Shown piece by piece: positions 28,224 to 35,192 of a stretch of DNA of 39,985 bases (the first letter of the stretch is position 1; every line of letters begins with the position of its first letter). A model generated the notes under the pieces. The model did no database searches. It was not told the DNA's origin and saw only the letters and a list, made by a program, of their open reading frames with translations. A program made the translations under genes and the position numbers. Where the stretch lies: NCBI RefSeq assembly GCF_902706185.1, contig NZ_CACSJM010000042.1:1-39985 (forward strand). The letters are read 5' to 3'. This stretch comes from Roseomonas sp. 18066. Its GTDB lineage: Bacteria; Pseudomonadota; Alphaproteobacteria; Acetobacterales; Acetobacteraceae.

Positions 28224-28252
28224 CTTATCCGTGCTGGGCGGCGGGGGGTCAA
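28224..28252 (-). promoter_or_regulatory. Sigma-70-type promoter of rplM-rpsI
   Basis: On the minus strand TTGACC (28247-28252) and GATAAG (28224-28229) are separated by exactly 17 bp, about 35 bp before the rplM ATG. A small GGTAT-TTGG-ATACC hairpin lies upstream at 28267-28280. Confidence 0.55.
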
Positions 28253-28412
28253 GGGGAAAAAGCTGTGGTATTTGGATACCTCATGCCGACAGGGCTCCCC
28301 TGACGGAGAATAAAGCCCTGATCTAGAAGAGATTTCCGGCGTGCCGCCGGCCGGGCGGCGGGCCCTTCGACTCGCTTCGGCAGGCGAATTCCCCGCGACT
28401 CCGCCCCCTGCC

Positions 28413-29114
28413 CTAGGAGCATCGCCCCCAGGGCCCGCGATCGAGATGGAAGTGGTCGCGATGCGCGGCGTTGTAATCCGGCCCCAGCACCGCGCGGAAG
28501 CTGCGGCAGGCGCCGTCACGGACCGCGCGCAGGAAGTCGCCGCGGCCATCGGAAGCGTCCCAGTCGCGCGGCAGCATGACGCTGCGGCCATCGGCCAAAG
28601 TGAAGCCGGCGATGTCCAGCGCATTGGCCGTGGCGTGCTGGCTGCGGCGGCCCTCGGCGCGGCCATAGACGTTGCGGCAATTGTAGCTGCCGAGATGGCG
28701 GACCGCGGTGACCGTGCTGCCCAGATGGGCGCGGGCGGCCTGCTGCAGGGCATGGCGCTCGAACAGCGCCCAGGCGGCGGCGACCGGGCAGGTCACCACC
28801 GGGCGATTGGGGGAGAATTCCACCTCTGCCCCCTGCAGCCGCAGCGCGTTGCGGATCGGGCAGCCCTGGTCCGACTCCCGGTCGGCGACGCGCGCCACCG
28901 GCATGGCCGAGGCCTCGAAGGCGGAAAAACAGCTGTCGGGCTGCAGTTCCATCCGGGCCAGCTTCAGGCCGGTCAGGAAATTGGTCTCGGCGCGGAAGTC
29001 GAGGGGGGCGGCCGGGTCCCAGCGCGGCGGCGGCCGCCAGATGCCCTGCCAATAGGCCAGCCCCGCCAGGAGCGGCGCCAGAAAGAAAAGCCAGACCAGC
29101 AGGCGTCGGATCAT
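28413..29114 (-). CDS. Extensin-like/M15-type protein with N-terminal membrane anchor
   Basis: A 233-aa protein starting [20 protein letters not shown], a membrane anchor or uncleaved signal. The periplasmic part has the extensin-like C-terminal fold of bacterial proteins: [49 protein letters not shown] with a putative metal His/Asp pair, and [10 protein letters not shown] with two further His. This arrangement resembles D-Ala-D-Ala carboxypeptidase-like (M15) zinc sites, so a cell-wall role is plausible but not shown. Start chosen at ATG 29114; the longer frame to 29459 overlaps the M20 gene in antisense. It diverges from the M20 gene at 29227. Confidence 0.85.
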   Translation of the reverse strand: MIRRLLVWLFFLAPLLAGLAYWQGIWRPPPRWDPAAPLDFRAETNFLTGLKLARMELQPDSCFSAFEASAMPVARVADRESDQGCPIRNALRLQGAEVEFSPNRPVVTCPVAAAWALFERHALQQAARAHLGSTVTAVRHLGSYNCRNVYGRAEGRRSQHATANALDIAGFTLADGRSVMLPRDWDASDGRGDFLRAVRDGACRSFRAVLGPDYNAAHRDHFHLDRGPWGRCS

Positions 29115-29226
29115 GCCTGGCAGATGGGCCCGGGACGGCCCTTTGCCGAGGGGGTCCCCCTTGCCGAGCCGGACGGGGGGACGCAAAGCTGTCGGCCTTC
29201 TGACCAGAACCGCTGGAACACCGCCC

Positions 29227-30396
29227 ATGCCCGTGCTGAACCGCATCGCCGCCTTCCACGACGAGATGACCGCCTGGCGCCAGGATTTCCACCGCCATCC
29301 GGAGCTGGCCTTCGAGGAGGTGCGCACCAGCGGCATCGTCGCCGAGAAGCTGAAGAGCTTCGGCGTCGACGAGGTGGTGACCGGCATCGCCAAGACCGGC
29401 GTGGTCGGCGTGATCCGCGGCAGCGCGCCGGGGGGTGCGATCGGGCTCCGCGCCGACATGGACGCCCTGCCGATCCTGGAGGAGAGCGGCGTCGCCTATT
29501 CCTCGACCATCCCGGGCAAGATGCATGCCTGCGGCCATGACGGGCATACCAGCATGCTGCTGGGCGCCGCCAAGTACCTGGCCGAGACCCGCAACTTCGC
29601 CGGCACCGTCTATGTCTTCTTCCAGCCGGCCGAGGAATCGGGCGGCGGCGCCGAAGTGATGGTGAAGGAGGGCCTGTTCGACCGCTTCCCCGTCGACCGC
29701 GTCTTCGGCATCCACAACTGGCCGTCGCTGCCGGCCGGCGAGTTCGCCTGGCGCGTCGGGCCGCTGATGGCCGCCGTCGCCGATATCGACATCACGGTCA
29801 CCGGCAAGGGCGCGCATGGCGCCATGCCGCATCAGGGCAACGACCCGGTGGTGATCGCGGCGCAGATCGTCACCGCCTTCCAGTCGATCGTGGCGCGCAA
29901 CATCGAGCCGGTCGAGGCCGGCGTGGTCACCATCGGCAGCATCACCGGCGGCCATGCCTTCAACGTCATCCCCGAAAGCGTCCGCCTGCACGGCACCGCC
30001 CGCTGGTTCAAGCCGGAGATCGGCGACGTGCTGGAGACCAAGGTGACCGAGCTCGCCACCGGCATCGCCGCCGCCTATGGGGCGAAGGCCGCGGTCAAGT
30101 TCACCCGCATGTATCCGGCGACGATCAACGAGGAGGCCTCGACGCAGCTGGCGATCCGCGCCGCCGGCGCCGTCTCGGGCGAGGCCAAGGTGGCCGAGCT
30201 GCCCAAGCCCACCATGGGCGGCGAGGATTTTGCTTTTATGCTGAACGAGAAGCCCGGCGCCTATCTGTTCCTCGGGGGCGGCAAGTCGGCCGGCGACCCG
30301 CAGGTGCACCACCCGAAGTATGACTTCAACGACGCCATCCTGCCGGTCGGCGCCAGCTTCTTCGCGACGCTGGCCGAGCAGCTGCTGCCGAAGTAA
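29227..30396 (+). CDS. M20 family metal-dependent amidohydrolase, second copy
   Basis: A 389-aa M20D amidohydrolase and paralog of the gene at 12564. It has HRHPELAFEEVRTSG, GLRADMDALPILEESG, the metal site MHACGHDGHTSML, FQPAEESGGGAEV, GAHGAMPHQGNDPV and TMGGEDFAFM. ATG 29227 (MPVLNRIAAFHDEMTAWRQD) matches the family start; a frame open from 29113 lacks a ribosome site. The likely substrate is an N-acyl amino acid, as for hippurate hydrolases. It is followed after 14 bp by the SRAP gene, so the two are probably cotranscribed. Confidence 0.92.
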   Translation: MPVLNRIAAFHDEMTAWRQDFHRHPELAFEEVRTSGIVAEKLKSFGVDEVVTGIAKTGVVGVIRGSAPGGAIGLRADMDALPILEESGVAYSSTIPGKMHACGHDGHTSMLLGAAKYLAETRNFAGTVYVFFQPAEESGGGAEVMVKEGLFDRFPVDRVFGIHNWPSLPAGEFAWRVGPLMAAVADIDITVTGKGAHGAMPHQGNDPVVIAAQIVTAFQSIVARNIEPVEAGVVTIGSITGGHAFNVIPESVRLHGTARWFKPEIGDVLETKVTELATGIAAAYGAKAAVKFTRMYPATINEEASTQLAIRAAGAVSGEAKVAELPKPTMGGEDFAFMLNEKPGAYLFLGGGKSAGDPQVHHPKYDFNDAILPVGASFFATLAEQLLPK

Positions 30397-30410
30397 GGCG
30401 GCTTCGCGCG

Positions 30411-31130
30411 GTGTGCGGGCGCTACTTCCGGCAGAAGGAGATCGTGGACCTCGGCGCGTATTTCGAGGTCCACACCCCGCTGCTGAACGATGCCGAAGCG
30501 TCTTACAACATCGCGCCGACGCAGATGGCGCTGGTGGTGCGGCGCAACCCGCAGACCGGCGCGCGGCACCTGGACAACCTCCGCTGGGGGCTGGTGCCGC
30601 GCTGGGCCAAGGATGCCGCCGGCGCGGCGAAGCTGATGAACGCCCGGGCCGATGGAATCGACACCAAGCCGTCCTTCCGGGAGGCCTTCGTCCGGCGCCG
30701 CTGCCTGGTGCCGGCCGACGGCTTCTATGAATGGCGGCAGGAGGCGGAGCGGAAGCAGCCCTATGCCGTGGCGCTCCGCTCGGGGCAGCCGATGGCGCTG
30801 GCGGGGCTGTGGGAAGGCTGGCAGCAGCCGGACGGCTCCTGGCTGAAGACCTTCTGCATCGTCACCACCGAGGCCAATGAAAAGCAGGCGCTGGTGCATC
30901 ACCGCATGCCGGTGATCCTGCCGCGGCAGGACTGGCCGCTCTGGCTCGGCGAGGCCGAGGGCGACCCCCGCCCGCTGCTGCGCCCGAGCCCGGCGGAGGA
31001 GCTGGCCTGCTGGCCGGTGGCCACGCGGGTCGGCAAATTCTCGGAGAACGATGCCGGGCTGATCGCCCGCGACCCGGCGGCGCGGCCGCCGCCGGAGCTG
31101 GACGACCCCTCGCCCTACGAGCCGCGATAG
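30411..31130 (+). CDS. yedK: SRAP domain protein, YedK/HMCES-like
   Basis: A 239-aa SOS-response-associated protein. In the family, Cys2 forms a covalent thiazolidine crosslink with abasic sites in single-stranded DNA. The needed residues are present: Cys2 right after a GTG start at 30411, Asn34 in YNIAPTQ (32-38), the NARAD motif (77-81), Glu107 in DGFYEWR and His164 in HHRMPVIL. The GTG start is forced because Cys must be residue 2 after Met removal. It lies 14 bp after the M20 gene. Its last 16 bp overlap the convergent uraH gene. Confidence 0.93.
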   Translation: MCGRYFRQKEIVDLGAYFEVHTPLLNDAEASYNIAPTQMALVVRRNPQTGARHLDNLRWGLVPRWAKDAAGAAKLMNARADGIDTKPSFREAFVRRRCLVPADGFYEWRQEAERKQPYAVALRSGQPMALAGLWEGWQQPDGSWLKTFCIVTTEANEKQALVHHRMPVILPRQDWPLWLGEAEGDPRPLLRPSPAEELACWPVATRVGKFSENDAGLIARDPAARPPPELDDPSPYEPR

Positions 31131-31471
31131 GTGGTGTAGGAGAAGGGCGAGCAAAGCAGCGGCACGTGGTAGTGCCCCTGCCCTTCGGCCAGCCCGATGC
31201 TGACGGTCACCACGTCGAGGAACCGCTCGGCCGGGCCGATGCCGCGACCCGCGAAGTAGTCGCCCATGGCGAAGCGCAGCTCGTAGCGGCCGGGGCGGAA
31301 GTCTGCCGCCGGCAGCAGGGGCGCGTCGGGGCGGCCGTCCTTGTCGGTGACGCTGGCAGCGACGCGGTGCGGCGTGGGGGCCAGGCGCCAGAGCTCGATG
31401 GCAACGCCCTGGGCCGGGCGGCCCTCGGCGGTGTTAAGCACATGGGTGGAAAGGGCGCCGGGCGGGCTCAT
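31115..31471 (-). CDS. uraH: 5-hydroxyisourate hydrolase (transthyretin-like)
   Basis: A 118-aa enzyme hydrolysing 5-hydroxyisourate in purine/urate breakdown. The start MSPPGALSTHVLNTAEGRPA contains the catalytic His10, RYELRF follows mid-sequence, HYHVPLLCSPFSYTTYRGS is the conserved end, and the YRGS terminus is diagnostic. ATG 31471 is chosen; an ATG at 31498 would add nine residues without a known motif. Its 3' end overlaps the SRAP gene by 16 bp in convergent orientation. Other uric-acid genes are not in the window. Confidence 0.93.
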   Translation of the reverse strand: MSPPGALSTHVLNTAEGRPAQGVAIELWRLAPTPHRVAASVTDKDGRPDAPLLPAADFRPGRYELRFAMGDYFAGRGIGPAERFLDVVTVSIGLAEGQGHYHVPLLCSPFSYTTYRGS

Positions 31472-31569
31472 CGCGCTGTCCTGGTTGCAATCGGGCATGG
31501 CTGATAGAATTTGAGCATGGCGCCGGCGGCCGATCGCCAGCAAGTCCCCCCTCTTGGGAAGGAGATGCC

Positions 31570-33309
31570 GTGAGCAGCGACGACGCCCAGGTCACCCGCC
31601 TCAAGGTGCAGGACGAGGATTTCCTCGTCGCCTCGATGATCGAGCGCTGCCCGAAGACGATGATGATCCGCGAGCTGCTGCAGAACGCACTGGAAGCGGC
31701 CGCGACGGCGCCGGCCGGGCAGCGGCGGGTGGAATTCTCGGCGCTGCCGGTCGAGGGCGCGCGCAAGCTGGCGATCTGGAACAGCGGCCGCGGCATGACC
31801 GGGGCCGAGCTGTTCGCCATGTGCGACATCGCCGCCTCGATCCGCAAGGAGACCGGGCTGGACCGCAATTTCGGCATGGGGGCGAAGGTGGCGGCGCTGC
31901 CCTCCAACCCGCGCGGGTTGCGCTACCGCTCGGCGCATGGCGGCGCCGTGCAGGAGGTGGTGATCGGCAAGTTCGCCGGCATCTACGGCCGGCTGCGCCG
32001 CCCGGGGCCGGATGGCGTCGCGGCCGAGGTCATCCCCGCGACCGACGCCGCCCGCGCCGAGGGCCGCGACCCCGCCCCCGATTGGACCGAGGTGGTGCTG
32101 ATGGGCCAGGCGCCCGGGCAGGACACCACGGCCGATCCCTATCTGGGGCAGCCGCGGGTCTCGCCGCGCTGGCTGCTGAACGCCATCACCCATCGTTTCT
32201 TCCGGTTCCCCGAGGGCACGGAGGTCGTGCTGCAGGCCGAGGTTTCCGGCGCCAAGGCAGCGGTTTCGGTGCAGAGCATGGCGGCGCGGCTGGCAGGCTT
32301 GGCCGATGAGGCGGGCGCCGGCTACGAGGCGGTGCGGCTGCCGGATGGGACGGTGCTGCACTACGCCTTCGACCCGCAGGCCTCGCTGGCCGAGACGCGC
32401 AAGAGCCTGGGCGCCGTGGTGCATCGCGACGAGGTCTATGGGCTGCTCTGGGGCGCGTCCTGGCGGCGGGAAGCGCCAAGCTTCGGCATTCCCTTCCTGT
32501 CGCGGCATGTGACGCTGCTGGTCGAGCTGCCGGACACCTATCCGGTGCAGCCCGAGGCCTATCGCGAGTTTCTCCGCTATCGCGGCGGCAGCCAGGCGCA
32601 GGTCAAGCTGCTCGACTTTGCCGGGCTGCTGGCGCGGCACCTGCCCCGCTGGCTGTCGAAGAAGCTGGCCGAGGCGCAGCCCGAGGCGCTGTACGCCGAG
32701 GAAGCGCGGCAGACGATGCAGGAGCTGCTGGACCGGCTGGAAGTGGCGCGGATGCGGCCGCGGGGGCAGCCTGCCGTGGCAGCCCCTGCCCCGGCCGCCG
32801 CGCCTTCCGCGTCGAAGCCCTCGGCCGCCCCGGCTGCCGCGCGGGCCGCGACGTCGGAGGCAGCACCCCCCGGCCCGCCGCCGGGGCCGGTCTTCGAGGT
32901 GGCGCCGGCGCTGGTGCTGCTGCGCGACGCGCAGGAGATCGCCGACCGGGACCTCGGCGAGCGGGCCGCGGCCTATTATGCCGAGACGCACCAGCTGCAT
33001 GTGAACCTGGGCTATCCGGCGGTGGCGCTGCTGGCGGAGCGGCTTCGCGCCTTGGCGCCGCTGGATGCCGAGCCGGACGTGGTGGCCGAGGCGGCGCAGC
33101 TGGTGGCCGAGCGGGCGATGGTGCTGCGGCTGGTACGGGCGCTGGCGCATGGCTTGTCGAAGCGCGGCCAGAAGGCGTGGCGGGATGCGCAGGTGAAGCA
33201 TGTGTTGTCGCCAGAGGGGCTGACGCTGGCCGCTGACGACAACGAGACGGGCTGGCTGGATTCCGAGCAGGCGATGCGCACCGCGCTTCTGATGGTTGTC
33301 TCTGTCTGA
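31570..33309 (+). CDS. Solitary GHKL-type ATPase of unknown function
   Basis: A 579-aa protein with an N-terminal Bergerat ATP-binding fold. Motif I IRELLQNALEAA has Glu35/Asn39, motif II is IWNSGRGM (69-76) and motif III NFGMGAKVA (100-108), all in the usual order and spacing. The adenine-contacting Asp of motif II (normally D-x-G-x-G) is Asn71 here, read directly from AAC. A second domain (about 170-380, HRFFRFPEGTEVVLQAEVSG) may be a transducer domain as in Hsp90/MutL. A long Ala/Pro linker (about 400-440) leads to a helical C-terminal domain (450-579). There is no kinase HisKA or receiver domain. GTG 31570 has AAGGAG 5 nt upstream. Neighbours suggest no role. Confidence 0.8.
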   Translation: MSSDDAQVTRLKVQDEDFLVASMIERCPKTMMIRELLQNALEAAATAPAGQRRVEFSALPVEGARKLAIWNSGRGMTGAELFAMCDIAASIRKETGLDRNFGMGAKVAALPSNPRGLRYRSAHGGAVQEVVIGKFAGIYGRLRRPGPDGVAAEVIPATDAARAEGRDPAPDWTEVVLMGQAPGQDTTADPYLGQPRVSPRWLLNAITHRFFRFPEGTEVVLQAEVSGAKAAVSVQSMAARLAGLADEAGAGYEAVRLPDGTVLHYAFDPQASLAETRKSLGAVVHRDEVYGLLWGASWRREAPSFGIPFLSRHVTLLVELPDTYPVQPEAYREFLRYRGGSQAQVKLLDFAGLLARHLPRWLSKKLAEAQPEALYAEEARQTMQELLDRLEVARMRPRGQPAVAAPAPAAAPSASKPSAAPAAARAATSEAAPPGPPPGPVFEVAPALVLLRDAQEIADRDLGERAAAYYAETHQLHVNLGYPAVALLAERLRALAPLDAEPDVVAEAAQLVAERAMVLRLVRALAHGLSKRGQKAWRDAQVKHVLSPEGLTLAADDNETGWLDSEQAMRTALLMVVSV

Positions 33310-33322
33310 CAGAAATAGAAGG

Positions 33323-33353
33323 GGGGTCCGGGGGAATACCTTCCCCCGGCCTT
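33323..33353. repeat. Intergenic hairpin repeat, copy 3 (GGGGTCCGGGG family)
   Basis: GGGGTCCGGGGGAATACC, then TTCCCCCGGCCTT, preceded by AGAAATAGA as at 26106. It lies between two convergent genes (GHKL ATPase and the Bug protein) and can end transcription from both sides. Confidence 0.75.
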
Positions 33354-33359
33354 GCTTGA

Positions 33360-34361
33360 TTACTCGATCCTGAGCCCGGTCTTCTCCACCACGCCTTTGA
33401 ACCTGGCGAATTCCTCCGCCAGGAAGGCCTTGGTCGTCGCCGGCGTGCTGTCGTCGCGGGGATCGGTGCCGCTGGTGGAAAGGCGGTCGCGCACCGCCGT
33501 CTCGCGCAGCGCGCCGTTGGCGGCGCGGTTCAGGGTGGCGATGATCTCGGCCGGGGTGTCCTTCGGCGCCACCAGCGCGGTCCAGGTGGAGAGCTCGTAT
33601 TCGTTGACCCCTGCCTCGGCGAGCGTCGGGACGTTGGGGAAGCTGCGGTCGCGGGTGGTGGTGGTGACGGCCAGGAGCGTCAGCTGGCCGTCGCGGATCT
33701 GGCCGACGATCGAGGCGATCTGGTCGACGGCGAAGAGGACTTCCTGCTTCAGCAGGGCCTCGGCCACCGAGGAGCCGCCGCGATAGGGAATGTGGTTGGC
33801 CGGCGCGTCGGCCAGCTTGCTGAACAGCGCCGAGGCCAGGTGCGAGACGCCGCCGACGCCGGAGCTGGCATAGCCGTGCTTGCCGCCATCGGCCCGCAGC
33901 TTTGCCACCAGCTCGCCGATGGTCTTGATGCCCGATGCGGCGGGGACCACCAGGCCGAGCGCGCTGGTGCCGACGATGGCAATCGGGGAAAAATCTTCGG
34001 CGGGGTTGTAGCGGGCGACGGCGGGCTGGGCGGCCGGCGCCACCGCCAGCGTCGAGGCCGAGCCGACCAGCAGGGTGTAGCCGTCGGGGCGCGCGCGGCG
34101 GACGTATTCGGCGCCCAGGGCCGAGCCGGCGCCGGGCTTGTTCTCCACCACCACGCGGCCCTGCGGCCCCAGCAGCGGGCCCATGCGGTCGGCGAGGACG
34201 CGGCCGGCGAGATCCGTCGCGCCGGCGGGGGCGAAGGGCACGATGATGGTGATGGTGCGGTCGGGGAATTCGGCGGCGCTGGCCGGGCGGGCCAGCAGCA
34301 AAGCCGGGGCGGCGAGCCAGGCACGGCGGGACACGGGATGTCGCAACAGGGGATTGCGCAT
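33360..34361 (-). CDS. Bug/TctC-family solute-binding protein, second copy
   Basis: A 333-aa periplasmic binding protein. A twin-Arg-like signal (SRRAWLAAPALLLARPASAA) precedes FPDRTITIIVPFAPAGATDL, the family start. NKPGAGSALGAEYVRRARPDG and HIPYRGGSSVAEALLKQEV are the conserved ligand-pocket blocks. ATG 34361 has GAGGAAG 8 nt upstream. It faces a GntR regulator and an IlvD/Edd dehydratase across a shared operator, so its ligand is probably a sugar acid or related carboxylate that the dehydratase helps degrade. No tctAB permease is present here. Confidence 0.92.
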   Translation of the reverse strand: MRNPLLRHPVSRRAWLAAPALLLARPASAAEFPDRTITIIVPFAPAGATDLAGRVLADRMGPLLGPQGRVVVENKPGAGSALGAEYVRRARPDGYTLLVGSASTLAVAPAAQPAVARYNPAEDFSPIAIVGTSALGLVVPAASGIKTIGELVAKLRADGGKHGYASSGVGGVSHLASALFSKLADAPANHIPYRGGSSVAEALLKQEVLFAVDQIASIVGQIRDGQLTLLAVTTTTRDRSFPNVPTLAEAGVNEYELSTWTALVAPKDTPAEIIATLNRAANGALRETAVRDRLSTSGTDPRDDSTPATTKAFLAEEFARFKGVVEKTGLRIE

Positions 34362-34422
34362 CGGGACTTCCTCCATCGGTTTCTTTTTCTGGGCGCCAGT
34401 TTCGAAGGCGGAACGCCGCCAA

Positions 34423-34452
34423 GTCAACCGGATTGTCGACAATCTCGTTGAC
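34423..34452. promoter_or_regulatory. Symmetric operator for the GntR/FCD regulator
   Basis: A two-layer inverted repeat: GTCAAC, 2 bp, GATTGTCGACAATC, 2 bp, GTTGAC. Both layers share one dyad centre between 34437 and 34438, in the divergent gap between the Bug gene and the GntR gene. The core (TTGTCGACAA) matches the T-n-GT-n-AC-n-A style recognised by FadR/FCD-type GntR proteins, so it is the likely autoregulatory site. Confidence 0.75.
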
Positions 34453-34473
34453 GATTAAGGTGGTGGCGGACCG

Positions 34474-35163
34474 ATGCCGGAGACTCCGATGCCGCAGGCC
34501 GCGCGCGCCGAGGCGCCCACCCCGCTTCCCGCCGCCATGGCCGCGGCGCTGGAGGAGGATATCGTCTTCGGGCGGCTGCATCCGCGCGAGCGGCTGATCG
34601 AGGAGGAGCTGGCCGAGCGCTTCGCCGCCAGCCGGCACAATGTGCGGGCGGCGCTGGCGGTGCTGGAGGGGATGGGGCTGGTCGAGCGCATCCCCAACCG
34701 CGGCGCGCTGGTGAAGGCCTATAGCCTGGCGGAGGTCGAGCAGCTCTGCGCGCTGCGCGACCTGCTGGAGACCCAGGCCGCGCAGCAGATGCCGCTGCCC
34801 CTGCCGGATGCCGAGCTCGCCGTGCTGCGGGGCCTGCAGGCGGTGCATGACGCGGCGGTCGCGGCCAGCGACGCGCGGGCAGCGTTCCGGGCCAATCTGG
34901 CGTTCCACCGCGCCTTCTTCGCCCGTTGCGGCAATGCCTTCCTGGCCGAGGCGATCGAGCGGCTGGCGCAGCGGGCGCATGCCATCCGCTTTGCCGATTT
35001 CCCGGACCCGGCGGCGCTGGCCCGGTCGCGGGCCGAGCACCATGCGATGCTGGCGGCGCTGGCCAGCGGCGACCGCGCCGGGCTGGCGCGGCTCTGCGGC
35101 AACCACCTGGCGCCGTCCCGCCAGGCCTATCTGCGCGCCCAGTCTTCCTTCCTGACCGCCTGA
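34474..35163 (+). CDS. GntR family regulator, FadR/FCD subfamily
   Basis: A 229-aa DNA-binding regulator. A winged helix lies at about 18-85 (ALEEDIVFGRLHPRERLIEE and FAASRHNVRAALAVLEGMGL), followed by an all-helical FCD effector domain from 90 (LCALRDLLETQAAQ, FHRAFFARCGN, AEHHAMLAAL). The FCD His residues (FHRAF, AEHHAM, CGNHLA) can bind a metal or a carboxylate ligand. ATG 34474 is used here, but ATG 34489 has a better Shine-Dalgarno (GGAG, 6 nt upstream) and may be the real start. It probably represses the divergent Bug gene and the dehydratase gene 29 bp downstream through the operator at 34423. Confidence 0.9.
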   Translation: MPETPMPQAARAEAPTPLPAAMAAALEEDIVFGRLHPRERLIEEELAERFAASRHNVRAALAVLEGMGLVERIPNRGALVKAYSLAEVEQLCALRDLLETQAAQQMPLPLPDAELAVLRGLQAVHDAAVAASDARAAFRANLAFHRAFFARCGNAFLAEAIERLAQRAHAIRFADFPDPAALARSRAEHHAMLAALASGDRAGLARLCGNHLAPSRQAYLRAQSSFLTA

Positions 35164-35192
35164 CTTACCCCTGCCCTTGAGGAACGACGTCC

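Noticed and set aside
33360..34361. Full tripartite transporter locus
   Set aside because: Neither Bug gene has tctA or tctB beside it.
31468..35106. A 1212-codon open frame on the minus strand
   Set aside because: It is antisense to the GHKL ATPase and GntR genes, which have clear motifs; long shadow frames are expected at this GC content.
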